From DATAEE01 sp036258175 (GTDB lineage Bacteria > Acidobacteriota > Vicinamibacteria > Vicinamibacterales > 2-12-FULL-66-21): a stretch of DNA of 64,000 nucleotides. Shown piece by piece: positions 31,986-39,434 of the stretch. Numbering within the stretch: the stretch's first letter is position 1; the number at the start of each line of letters is the position of its first letter. The notes beneath the pieces were generated by a model that saw nothing but the letters and a program-made list of their open reading frames with translations, was not told the DNA's origin and made no database searches. Both the position numbers and the translations under genes were made by a program. Location of the stretch: contig DATAEE010000421.1 of assembly GCA_036258175.1 (NCBI GenBank), positions 21,618 through 85,617 of the forward strand, in the 5' to 3' direction.

Positions 31986-32476
31986 CCGATCCCCACTGGT
32001 TCGCGATCTGGACGCGCTCGCGTCACGAGCAGACCGTACGCGAAGAGCTGAAGCTCCGGGGGGTCGAAGCCTTCCTCCCGACCATCACGAAATGGAGCCG
32101 GTGGAAGGATCGCAAGAAGAAGATCGATTGGCCGTTGTTCCCCGGCTACTGTTTCGCGCGGTTCGCGCCAGAGTCGCGGCTTCCGGTACTCAAGTGCAAC
32201 GGCGTCGTCAGCATCGTGTCCTTCAACGGCGAGCCGGCGCCGATTCCTGAGCAGGAAATCGACAGCCTTCGCCTGCTCGTGGCAACCGACCTCGCGTACG
32301 ATCCGTGTCCGCTCATCCGCGAGGGCATGATGGTCGAGGTCGTGCACGGCCCGCTGCGCGGCATCATCGGCCGGCTCGTGCGCAAAGGATCGCACGCCAG
32401 GCTCGTGCTGGCCGTGGATCTCATCGGCCAGGCGGTGAGTGTCGAAGTGGATGCGGCGGATGTGAAACCGTACTGA
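31982..32476 (+). CDS. NusG-paralogue transcription antiterminator (UpxY/RfaH-like)
   Basis: 164 aa. The N-terminal NGN domain is clear (HWFAIWTRSRHEQTVREELKLRGVEAFLPT, WPLFPGYCFARF), and a KOW domain follows (IREGMMVEVVHGPLRGIIGRLVRKG). Specialised NusG paralogues bind RNA polymerase and help transcription of long, often surface-polysaccharide, operons. The housekeeping nusG normally sits with secE and rplK, which are absent here, so a paralogue is favoured. It starts at GTG 31982 within the PPIase stop, and dusB starts 2 nt after it. Confidence 0.85.
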   Translation: MTDPHWFAIWTRSRHEQTVREELKLRGVEAFLPTITKWSRWKDRKKKIDWPLFPGYCFARFAPESRLPVLKCNGVVSIVSFNGEPAPIPEQEIDSLRLLVATDLAYDPCPLIREGMMVEVVHGPLRGIIGRLVRKGSHARLVLAVDLIGQAVSVEVDAADVKPY

Positions 32477-32477
32477 G

Positions 32478-33593
32478 ATGAAGATCGGCAATATCACCCT
32501 CGACGGTCCCCTCGCGCTCGCGCCGATGGCGGGCATGACGGATACCGCCTTCCGGCGTCTGGTCAAGCGCCGGGGCGGCTGCGGGCTGGTCGTCACCGAG
32601 ATGGTCAGCTCCGAGGGACTCGTCCGTGGCATCGATCGAACGCTCGAGTACGCGGAATACACGGAAGAAGAGCGACCCGTGTCGATCCAGATCTTCGGCG
32701 GCGACCCCGCGAAAATGGCCGAAGCGGCCCGGATCGTCGAAGGCATGGGCGCGGACATCGTCGACGTCAACATGGGCTGCCCGGTGCCGAAGATTGCGAA
32801 GCACAACGCCGGATGCTCGCTGATGCGGGAACCCTCGCATGCGCAATCGATCGTGCGCGCCATGACGGATGCGGTGAAGATCCCCGTCACGGTAAAGATG
32901 CGCGCCGGCTGGAACGACCGCGAGATCAACGCGCCAGACATGGCCCGCCTGATGGAAGATGCGGGCGCTTCCGCCGTGGCGGTGCACGGCCGGACCGCCG
33001 AACAGTCTTACAACGGTTTCAGCGACTGGGAGCTGATCGCGCGCGTTGCTGACGGTCTTCGCATCCCGGTATTCGGGTCAGGCGACTGCGTCGCGCCGGA
33101 ACAGGCGCTCGAACGGCTCAGCGGCGGCCGCATTGGCGGCGTTCTGGTCGGCCGCGGCGCACTCCGAAATCCGTGGATCTTCAGTCAGGCGGCGGATTTG
33201 CTCGACGGCCGGCCGGCGCGTGAGGTGACGCTTGCGGAGCGCGGTCAGTTCCTGCTCGAATACCTCGAACTGCTGCTCAGCGAGCGCGTCGGCGAAGCCG
33301 AAGGATTTCGCCATGTGGCGCCCGGCACCGATCGCGCCGTGGAAGGTCCCGCAGTCCCGGCACGCGGCCGCGAGCGATGGGTCATCAACAAGCTGCGCGC
33401 GCTGGGTTCCTGGTACACGAAGGGGCTGGACAACGGGTCGCACCTGCGCGTCGCGATCAACTCGGCTGAGTCGGTCGCACAGCTTCGCGGGATCGTCGAG
33501 CAGTTTTTCTTCGAGACGAGCCCGCCGAGCGCAGGCGCTCAGGCCGGTTCCATCAGCACGTCCCACGCGTCCGCCGCATCCGCCATCTCGTAG
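32478..33593 (+). CDS. dusB: tRNA-dihydrouridine synthase
   Basis: 371 aa. FMN-dependent reduction of uridines in the tRNA D-loop region. TIM-barrel start LALAPMAGMTDTAFR, catalytic Cys in the block NMGCPVPKIAKHNAGCSLM, then VKMRAGWND, VHGRTAEQSYNGF and the phosphate-binding GVLVGRGALRNPW. An unusual acidic insertion lies near 275-295. The C-terminal ~20 residues (after FFFETSPPS) are low complexity and overlap the convergent Dabb gene by 55 bp; they probably carry no function. Subfamily DusB is the likeliest but is not proven. Confidence 0.9.
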   Translation: MKIGNITLDGPLALAPMAGMTDTAFRRLVKRRGGCGLVVTEMVSSEGLVRGIDRTLEYAEYTEEERPVSIQIFGGDPAKMAEAARIVEGMGADIVDVNMGCPVPKIAKHNAGCSLMREPSHAQSIVRAMTDAVKIPVTVKMRAGWNDREINAPDMARLMEDAGASAVAVHGRTAEQSYNGFSDWELIARVADGLRIPVFGSGDCVAPEQALERLSGGRIGGVLVGRGALRNPWIFSQAADLLDGRPAREVTLAERGQFLLEYLELLLSERVGEAEGFRHVAPGTDRAVEGPAVPARGRERWVINKLRALGSWYTKGLDNGSHLRVAINSAESVAQLRGIVEQFFFETSPPSAGAQAGSISTSHASAASAIS

Positions 33594-33892
33594 TCGTACA
33601 CCAGCGTCGCCTCGCTCACTTTCCAGAACCACGATCCCATCGGATCGTGCGCGGGATGCTGCAGGTACGCCTGAAGCGCGGCGGCATCGTCGAACTCGAT
33701 TACGGCGGCGTAGGCAAAGTCCTGCGGCATCGCCTGGGCGTAGGAAATCTCGCGCATGACGCGCCGGCCCAGGTGAAAACGCCGGATGCCGGGGATCTCG
33801 CGGCGCGCCCGCACGATCGCGTCGATGAACTGCCGCCGGTCGTCGTCGGTCACGTCCCCGCGTGGCTTGAAGAGGACGACGTGCGCGATCAT
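33539..33892 (-). CDS. Dabb (stress-responsive alpha/beta-barrel) domain protein
   Basis: 117 aa. It begins MIAHVVLFKPR, with a central IPGIRRFHLGRRV and FAYAAVIEFDDAAALQAYLQHPAH, the pattern of the dimeric ferredoxin-like Dabb fold. Members are small soluble proteins of uncertain role, some enzymatic. It converges on dusB, overlapping by 55 bp, and its start overlaps the stop of the upstream hypothetical gene (ATGA), so those two are coupled. Confidence 0.85.
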   Translation of the reverse strand: MIAHVVLFKPRGDVTDDDRRQFIDAIVRARREIPGIRRFHLGRRVMREISYAQAMPQDFAYAAVIEFDDAAALQAYLQHPAHDPMGSWFWKVSEATLVYDYEMADAADAWDVLMEPA

Positions 33893-34200
33893 CCCCGTCG
33901 CCTGTCCTTTCGAGGCCCGCGTCCGCGCGGGCCAGGCTTTCTCCTATCGCGCTGTCGATCGAACCCGCCTCGCCGTTCAGCGGCCGTGCCAGGCTTCGGC
34001 CTGGCCCAGCGCTGAACACGCGGCCGGATAGCGTCGAGCGGCGTTCGCCAGTACCGGCCGTTCTGAAACCACATCAGGTGCGTGTCGGGGTGGCGGTTTT
34101 GAAGCTGCTTCAGCGTCGGCACGAGATCGTCCCGTTCACCGGCGCGAAACGCGGTCGGGCGGCCTTCCATCACGATCGTCCAGTAGGCGCTCCGGCTCAC
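33889..34200 (-). CDS. Small hypothetical protein with Arg/Gly-rich tail
   Basis: 103 aa from GTG 34200. The first ~60 residues look like a folded domain (YWTIVMEGRPTAFRAGERDD, LKQLQNRHPDTHLMWFQNGRYW). The last ~45 are Arg/Gly/Lys/Pro-rich, and the DNA there consists of two strong hairpins (33914-33933, 33975-34017), so the tail may derive from a palindromic element. The gene overlaps the Dabb start by 4 bp. The compact domain may bind nucleic acid, but that is a guess from charge only. Confidence 0.55.
   Translation of the reverse strand: MSRSAYWTIVMEGRPTAFRAGERDDLVPTLKQLQNRHPDTHLMWFQNGRYWRTPLDAIRPRVQRWARPKPGTAAERRGGFDRQRDRRKPGPRGRGPRKDRRRG
33914..33933. repeat. Palindromic element, hairpin 1
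   Basis: GGCCCGCG-TCCG-CGCGGGCC, a perfect 8-bp GC stem with a TCCG loop, inside the 3' end of the hypothetical gene at 33889-34200. Its architecture matches the hairpin at 41283-41302. Confidence 0.65.
33975..34017. repeat. Palindromic element, hairpin 2 (nested, UUCG loop)
   Basis: Outer arms GTTCAGCG (33975-33982) and CGCTGAAC (34010-34017) enclose GCCAGGC-TTCG-GCCTGGC (33988-34005). The inner stem of 7 bp closes a stable UUCG-type loop. The whole 43-bp unit is REP-like. Confidence 0.7.
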
Positions 34201-34214
34201 CAGTCAGCACTCCG

Positions 34215-34235
34215 CATTCGACAATCAGCAATGGG
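34215..34235. repeat. Degenerate 7-bp-period spacer repeat, copy 2
   Basis: CATTCGACAATCAGCAATGG plus one G. It matches the minus strand of 17861-17888 with one 7-bp unit missing and two substitutions. It fills the spacer between the hypothetical gene start and the response-regulator stop. Confidence 0.45.
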
Positions 34236-35624
34236 CTACTGTTTTTCCAACCGCTTCAGCTTCTCGATGAGCGTCGTTCGTTTGAGGTTGAGGAGCTTGG
34301 CTGCCTGCCGCTTGTTCCCGTGCGTCCGCTCCAGCGATTGCCGGATGAGCGCGCGCTCGATCATCGCCACGTAGGCATCGAAGTCGATACCGCCGTCCGG
34401 GAACAGCACGCCGGACATCTCGGGCGCCGCGGCGACGCGCTGCACGTCGGGTGGGAGATCTTTGACTTCAATCTGCGACCGGCCGGGCGTCAGGGCGATC
34501 GCACGCTCGACGGTGTTCTCGAGCTGGCGCACGTTGCCGGGCCACGGAAACGCCATGAGCAGCCGCATGGCCTCCTGCGAGACGGTCATGGGAGGTCGCG
34601 GCGGCGTCTGCTCGCGGCACAGCCGCTCGATGAAGTGCTGAACCAGGAGCGGCACATCCTCGCGCCGCTCGCGGAGCGCGGGCACGTGGATCGGAATGAC
34701 GTTGAGGCGATAGTACAGGTCTTCGCGGAACGTCCCCTGCTCCACCATCTTCGCGAGATCGGAGTTGGTGGCCGCGATGACGCGAACGTCCACGCGAACC
34801 GGATGCGCATCGCCGACGCGCTCGAACTCCCGCGACTGCAGGACGCGCAGCAGCTTTGCCTGGAGCGACTGGCTCATCGTGCCGATTTCGTCGAGGAAGA
34901 GCGTGCCGCGGTGCGCCTGCTCGAAGCGCCCCTGGCGCGTCGCGACCGCGCCGGTGAACGCGCCGCGGACATGTCCGAACAATTCCGCTTCGAGCAGCGT
35001 TTCCGGAATCGCGCTGCAGTTGATCGCGACGAAACGCTGCGCGCGCCGGGGGCTGTTGTGATGAATCGCGCGCGCGGCGAGCTCTTTGCCCGTCCCGGTC
35101 TCCCCTGTCACGAGCACGGTGCTCGACGATTGCGCGACCGTTTCGAGGACCTGGAACAGATCGCGCATCACCCGGCTCTTGCCGACGAGCCCGTCGAGCC
35201 GGTACCGCTCTTCGAGTTGCGCGCGCAGATACGCGTTCTCAGAACGCAGCCGCCGCTGCTCCACCGCTGAATGAATCACGTGCAGCAAGGCGTCGAACTG
35301 AAACGGCTTGGTGACAAAGTCGGCCGCGCCCTGCTTGATCGCTTCGACCGCGTCCTGCACCGTGCCGTAGCCGGTCACGATGATCGGGATGATGTCCGGG
35401 TAGCGCTCGAGCGCGGTTTGAACGACAGCGCGGCCGTCGATGCCCGGCAGGCGCAGGTCGGTGATGAGAATGTCGAACGCAAAATCCGAGAGATGGCCGA
35501 GCGCCTCCTCTCCGTTTGCGGCCTGGACGACTTCGAATCCCGCAGAGGTGAGCCGCTCCGCGACCGCTTCGCGCAGCGGCCCTTCGTCGTCGACGAGCAG
35601 CACATGTTTCGACGCCTCAGCCAT
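34236..35624 (-). CDS. Sigma-54-dependent response regulator (NtrC family)
   Basis: 462 aa. A receiver domain (1-120) has the acidic pocket DDE 12-14, phospho-acceptor Asp56 in TDLRLPG and Lys in TKPF. The AAA+ domain has Walker A GETGTGKE (174-181), the sigma-54-contact loop GAFTGA (221-226) and Walker B GTLFLDEIG. The Fis-type helix-turn-helix is at the end (HGNKRQAAKLLNLKRTTLIEKLKRL). It activates RpoN promoters when phosphorylated. No cognate kinase is adjacent on this strand; the hybrid kinase at 37304 or the small dimerisation-like protein at 35992 are candidates. Confidence 0.94.
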   Translation of the reverse strand: MAEASKHVLLVDDEGPLREAVAERLTSAGFEVVQAANGEEALGHLSDFAFDILITDLRLPGIDGRAVVQTALERYPDIIPIIVTGYGTVQDAVEAIKQGAADFVTKPFQFDALLHVIHSAVEQRRLRSENAYLRAQLEERYRLDGLVGKSRVMRDLFQVLETVAQSSSTVLVTGETGTGKELAARAIHHNSPRRAQRFVAINCSAIPETLLEAELFGHVRGAFTGAVATRQGRFEQAHRGTLFLDEIGTMSQSLQAKLLRVLQSREFERVGDAHPVRVDVRVIAATNSDLAKMVEQGTFREDLYYRLNVIPIHVPALRERREDVPLLVQHFIERLCREQTPPRPPMTVSQEAMRLLMAFPWPGNVRQLENTVERAIALTPGRSQIEVKDLPPDVQRVAAAPEMSGVLFPDGGIDFDAYVAMIERALIRQSLERTHGNKRQAAKLLNLKRTTLIEKLKRLEKQ

Positions 35625-35766
35625 TTAGTCGCACGGCCGGTATTTTGACACCCGGATCCTGGGCCGTCAACGATTCTCGATCGCATCGATGGCACGGATG
35701 GCACAGATCTACAGTCGCGCCCACAGGCATCCGATACAGCTCATGAACAACCGGAGTGAAGGACAA

Positions 35767-35973
35767 ATGATTGTTGACCGCAAGACGATCTCGATCATGA
35801 AGGCCTGCGAGCTGGTGGGTGTCAGCCGACGCACCATCTACAACTGGATCGCGAGCGGCAAGGTTGAATACGTCCGTACCGCGGGAGGTTCGGTGCGTAT
35901 CTTCGTCGATACACTTTGGCGCGAGCCGAGCGAGCCAACGGGGAACTGGCCCGGGCACAAGCACGCGTCATAA
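35767..35973 (+). CDS. Small helix-turn-helix protein (BldC/excisionase family)
   Basis: 68 aa from ATG 35767, preceded by GAAGGA with 4-nt spacing; an in-frame start at 35689 lacks a good ribosome site. The body is one winged helix domain: TISIMKACELVGVSRRTIYNWIASGKVEYVRTAGGSVRIF, the MerR-like fold of BldC and phage excisionases. With no integrase nearby, a transcription regulator is more likely than an excisionase. It diverges from the sigma-54 regulator and is followed after 18 nt by the next small gene. Confidence 0.82.
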   Translation: MIVDRKTISIMKACELVGVSRRTIYNWIASGKVEYVRTAGGSVRIFVDTLWREPSEPTGNWPGHKHAS

Positions 35974-35991
35974 ATCGCAGGCCGCGGCCCG

Positions 35992-36246
35992 ATGCCGCCA
36001 ACCCCAACACGCGAGACGACTAGCCACGTGACAGGGACGTCAGCCGCCGTGGACGATCACACCGATCTGTCCCTGCTGTTTCACCGACTGAACAACCAAC
36101 TCGGGATCATTCTCGCCAACGCCGAGCTCGTCGAGGCGAAGGCCGGCGACGAGGCGAGCCGCCGCCGCGGCGCGCAGCTCGTCGTCAGCACGCTCGAGGC
36201 CCTTGCAACCGTCAAGGCTATCCGGCAGAGGTTGAAGGCTCGATAG
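35992..36246 (+). CDS. Free-standing histidine-kinase dimerisation (DHp)-like protein
   Basis: 84 aa. After a ~25-residue polar start comes LLFHRLNNQLGIILANAELVEAKAG and then a second helix (GAQLVVSTLEALATVKAIRQRL). The first helix matches an H-box of HELNNPL-type kinases, with His31 as the possible phospho-acceptor. There is no ATPase domain, no receiver and no membrane segment. It could be a phosphotransfer hub, a kinase inhibitor, or a relic; sequence alone does not decide. It is between the HTH gene and the FliA-type sigma factor. Confidence 0.6.
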   Translation: MPPTPTRETTSHVTGTSAAVDDHTDLSLLFHRLNNQLGIILANAELVEAKAGDEASRRRGAQLVVSTLEALATVKAIRQRLKAR

Positions 36247-36461
36247 CGCCAGGCTTTTGACTATCGACCCCTGTTCAGCGTCAAAAAATTGGCGATTTTC
36301 GCCCGCATTCTCCCGCCGCTGCACGACCTGACACAGAACGCTTAGGCCTCTAAGCATCACGGGCTCAACAGTTTAAATCGCACGGCCAGACGAACGCGGA
36401 ATCTTCTGATGCGCCTGGCAGAGCCGTTGCGCTCGCAGCCGCTCGCTGGAGGCACCCCTCA
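36247..36461 (+). other. 215-bp spacer upstream of the FliA-type sigma gene
   Basis: No gene seen. It contains an AT-rich patch around 36283-36300 and probably the sigma-factor promoter, but no clear -35/-10 pair could be assigned. GGAGG at 36449-36453 lies about 10 nt before the ATG at 36462. Confidence 0.4.
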
Positions 36462-37478
36462 ATGCAGCGTCAGCCGCTCATGGCCCGTCATCGCGAACGT
36501 ATCGTCGCCGGACTTCCCTTCGTCGAATCCCTCGCGCGCCGCGTGGCGTCCTCGATGCCGCACTCGATCGACGTTGGTGACCTCGTCCAGGACGGCATGA
36601 TCGGTCTGATCGATGCGGCGAACCGCTTCGACGAGTCGCGCGGGATCAAGTTCGAGACCTTCGCCGAGCGCCGCGTGCGGGGTGCGATGATCGACGCCCT
36701 GCGCCGCGACGCCTGGCCGCGCGGCGTCCGCCGCGTTCGGCGCGAGCTCGAGGCGGCACGCGAGCAGCTGCGACGCGAGCTCGGCGCCGAGCCGTCGTTA
36801 TCAGATCTGGCGGCGCGGATCGGCGCCGATGAGGCGCGGCTCGGCCGCACCATTGTCAGAATCAACACGATTGAGAGCACGTCTCCGCTCTCGGCGGGCG
36901 AGCACGTCGACGGGGCGCAGCTTCCCCCCGCGCTCGTGCCGTCGGAGCCACCGCCGCCCGACCGGGCGTACGAAGAGACGGAAGTGCGCGATCGCATCCG
37001 CTCGGCGATTCGGTCGCTGCCCGCGCGCGAGCGCCGCGTGATCGGTCTGTACTATTACGCGGAAGCGACGATGAAGCAGATCGGCGTAGACATCGGCGTC
37101 AACGAATCGCGCGTATCACAGCTCCACGCGCGCGCGATTCAGCGGCTGCGCAAGGCGCTGGCCGCCGACTTCTCGAGCGCTGATGCTGAACGCGCGCTCG
37201 TGCTGGCGTTCGAGCGACGAACCAACGCCGCGTCGATGATGGCGAAGGCGTCGCTACCGGCGGAAGGCGTCGAGGGGTCGCGCGAAGGAAAGCCGGCGAC
37301 GGTTCACGCGATCGCCTCGCGCGCCGCGCGCAGCAGGTCGGCGAGCCTGAACGGCTTGGCGAGCCAGCGGCAGCCGCTGTCTTCCAGGAAACGTTCCGCT
37401 TCCGTTCCGGCGACGTCGCCCGTCACGAAGATGATGCGGTGCGCCAACGCCGGCATCGTCGCGGCGACCCGTCGATAG
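36462..37478 (+). CDS. FliA/WhiG-type RNA polymerase sigma factor with unusual C-terminal extension
   Basis: 338 aa. Region 2 (DLVQDGMIGLIDAANRFDESRGIKFETFAERRVRGAMIDALRRDAW, about 40-85) has the FliA/WhiG form; region 3 and region 4 follow (LPARERRVIGLYYYAEATMKQIGVDIGVNESRVSQLHARAIQRL, to about 240). Such factors normally stop near 240-260 aa, but here the frame runs about 95 residues more, 175 bp of it antisense to the end of the hybrid kinase. That tail is low complexity (Ser/Arg/Ala). No flagellar genes lie in the window. Targets are unknown. Confidence 0.88.
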   Translation: MQRQPLMARHRERIVAGLPFVESLARRVASSMPHSIDVGDLVQDGMIGLIDAANRFDESRGIKFETFAERRVRGAMIDALRRDAWPRGVRRVRRELEAAREQLRRELGAEPSLSDLAARIGADEARLGRTIVRINTIESTSPLSAGEHVDGAQLPPALVPSEPPPPDRAYEETEVRDRIRSAIRSLPARERRVIGLYYYAEATMKQIGVDIGVNESRVSQLHARAIQRLRKALAADFSSADAERALVLAFERRTNAASMMAKASLPAEGVEGSREGKPATVHAIASRAARSRSASLNGLASQRQPLSSRKRSASVPATSPVTKMMRCANAGIVAATRR

Positions 37479-38842
37479 AATGCCGGTCCGTCGAGCCGCG
37501 GCATCTTGATGTCGCAGACGATCACGTCGTAGGCGCGCGCCGCGACGCGCGACAGTGCTTCCTCGCCATCCGCGGCTCGATCGACGGCGAATCCGGCATC
37601 CCCGAGCGCATCGGCGACGGCCGCGGCCAGCGGCGCTTCGTCCTCGACGACGAGCGCGGCGGATCCGGCAGGTACTTCTGCGGCGGGCTCGGGCACGTGA
37701 TCGCGCGCGGGGCGCAGCGCTGCGCCGCCGGTCGGCAGCTGCACGCTAAAGGTCGCGCCGGCGCCAGCCCCGGAAACGACATCGATTCGGCCCCCGTGCT
37801 CCTGGACGATCGCGTACGCCACGGTCAGCCCCAACCCCGTTCCCTGTCCGACCTCTTTCGTCGTGAAAAACGGATCGAAGATCTTCGGCTGCACGTCCTG
37901 CGGCACACCCGGCCCGTCGTCGGCAACCTCGAGGACGACGGTTTCGCGATCTACGTCGTGCCACGTCCGCACGATCAGCGTGCCGCGCCCGTTGGCCGTC
38001 AGCATGGCCTGCTCGGCGTTGATCACCAGGTTGAGGAGCACCTGCTGGATCTGGTGCGGATCGGCGAAGACCTGGGGCAGGCCGGACGAGAACGCCTCGA
38101 TGACGTCGATGTTCGTCAGCCGCTGCTCGTAGGCGCGAAGCGCGAGCGTCTCGCGTACGACGCTGTTGAGGTCCACCATCGCGCGCGTCGTGTGCCGCTT
38201 TCGCGCGAAGGTCAGCAGGTTGCGAACGATCCGCGCGGCGCGCTCCGACTCGGTTCGAATCGTTTCGACCCCGCGGCGCACTTCTTCGTCTACCGTCTTT
38301 GCGCTGAGTCGTTCCGCGGACGTCAGAATCGTCGCGAGCGGGTTGTTCAATTCGTGCGCGACGCCGGAGATCGTCTGGCCGAGCGCGGCCATTTTTTCCG
38401 CCTGAAGGAGCTGGTGGTACAGCTCGCGCGCCTGGGATTCGAGGCGCTTGCGCTCGCTCACGTCGCGCATCAGCGCCTCGACGCGCAGGATGCCGGCGGC
38501 AGTGTGGAACGAGGCTTTGGCCTCGTCCGGTGCGTCGGCGACATGGGCGGTGACTTCGACCCACATCGGGGCGCCGTCGACTTTCCGGAGGCGGAGCAGA
38601 TAGTCAGCGACTGAGCCGTCGCGTACGAGGCGTGCGATGAAGGCGTCTCGGGATTGCTGATCGACAAAGCGTTCCGGTTCAAACGGCCGGAGATCGGCCG
38701 GGGAGACGTCGGCGCCGCAGCCGAACATGAGTTTGAGGTGCGGGTTGGCGGCGATAGTCCGGCCGGGGCCGTCAGCGGCGATCTCGCCGATGTAGACCCC
38801 TTCGTGCGCCGCCTCGAAGAGCCGCGCGTAAGGTTCGGCCAA
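37304..38842 (-). CDS. Hybrid sensor histidine kinase (PAS-HisKA-HATPase-REC)
   Basis: 512 aa, no membrane segment, so cytoplasmic. A PAS domain (about 1-125) is followed by HisKA with phospho-His163 in AHELNNPLATIL, the HATPase domain with N-box NLVINAEQA, DDGPGVP and GTGLGL, and a C-terminal receiver with Asp444 (CDIKMPRLDG) and KPF. Phosphate could pass to its own receiver and onward to another protein. The start is 4 nt from the stop of the PCYCGC lipoprotein gene, which suggests one operon. It converges with and overlaps the FliA-type gene. Confidence 0.93.
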   Translation of the reverse strand: MAEPYARLFEAAHEGVYIGEIAADGPGRTIAANPHLKLMFGCGADVSPADLRPFEPERFVDQQSRDAFIARLVRDGSVADYLLRLRKVDGAPMWVEVTAHVADAPDEAKASFHTAAGILRVEALMRDVSERKRLESQARELYHQLLQAEKMAALGQTISGVAHELNNPLATILTSAERLSAKTVDEEVRRGVETIRTESERAARIVRNLLTFARKRHTTRAMVDLNSVVRETLALRAYEQRLTNIDVIEAFSSGLPQVFADPHQIQQVLLNLVINAEQAMLTANGRGTLIVRTWHDVDRETVVLEVADDGPGVPQDVQPKIFDPFFTTKEVGQGTGLGLTVAYAIVQEHGGRIDVVSGAGAGATFSVQLPTGGAALRPARDHVPEPAAEVPAGSAALVVEDEAPLAAAVADALGDAGFAVDRAADGEEALSRVAARAYDVIVCDIKMPRLDGPAFYRRVAATMPALAHRIIFVTGDVAGTEAERFLEDSGCRWLAKPFRLADLLRAAREAIA

Positions 38843-38845
38843 GTG

Positions 38846-39409
38846 TCAGGGCGCGCCGGCCTTAGGCGCCGGGGTTGGGGTGATCGTTCCCGTCGGCGTT
38901 CGATAACGGAGCTCGATGGCTTTGCGGATCGACGGGACGTCCGCGCCCGAGTTGCGCATGCGCATCGCGTCGCGCGCGACGTCGATGCAGATTGCGCAGC
39001 TGTACCCATGCGGATCAAATTCGACTGATCCGTCGGCCGCCCTCGACTTGATGAAGCAATCTTCGTTGTCCTGGTGACCGCTTCGCTCGCACCCGCAGAA
39101 GCACGGCATGTAGCGCATGACCTGTGGATTCAGGGCCGCGAACCGGTACACCGCTCGCACTTCCTCGATCGGCCGTGGCGGCGGAAAACCGAAATCGGGA
39201 AGCGGCGGCAGACGATCGGGATCCGGAACTTTGGGGAGCGGTTCCTCTCTGACCTGCGCGACTGGCGGCTCGCTGGTCGCAGGCGACGCGGGGGCGGTCG
39301 CTGGTGGCGCGGGCGGTGTCTCAGCCTGCGGTGTGGCCGTTTCCTTTGGCGACGCGCATCCGGCGGCGAGGCAGGCGCCGAGCAGCGCGGAGGCGATCGT
39401 GGCGCGCAT
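38846..39409 (-). CDS. PCYCGC-motif lipoprotein
   Basis: 187 aa. Signal and lipobox LLGACLAAGC give an anchored lipoprotein with Cys18. A Pro/Ala-rich linker (20-80) leads to a conserved domain with MPCFCGCERSGHQDNEDCFIK and HGYSCAICIDVARDAM; six cysteines in CxCxC, C and CxxC arrangement could bind metal or form disulfides. This resembles the PCYCGC-motif family of unknown function. It is immediately upstream of the hybrid kinase in the same direction and faces the SDR gene divergently with 25 bp between starts. Confidence 0.8.
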   Translation of the reverse strand: MRATIASALLGACLAAGCASPKETATPQAETPPAPPATAPASPATSEPPVAQVREEPLPKVPDPDRLPPLPDFGFPPPRPIEEVRAVYRFAALNPQVMRYMPCFCGCERSGHQDNEDCFIKSRAADGSVEFDPHGYSCAICIDVARDAMRMRNSGADVPSIRKAIELRYRTPTGTITPTPAPKAGAP

Positions 39410-39434
39410 GCATCAATCTTAATATGATGCGCGG

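Noticed and set aside
33914..34017. Repeated stems as a CRISPR array
   Set aside because: Only two unlike hairpins, no regularly spaced direct repeats and no cas genes.
35689..35766. Longer start for the BldC-like gene
   Set aside because: The ATG at 35767 has a strong GAAGGA site with correct spacing; the extra 26 residues precede the conserved domain without similarity.
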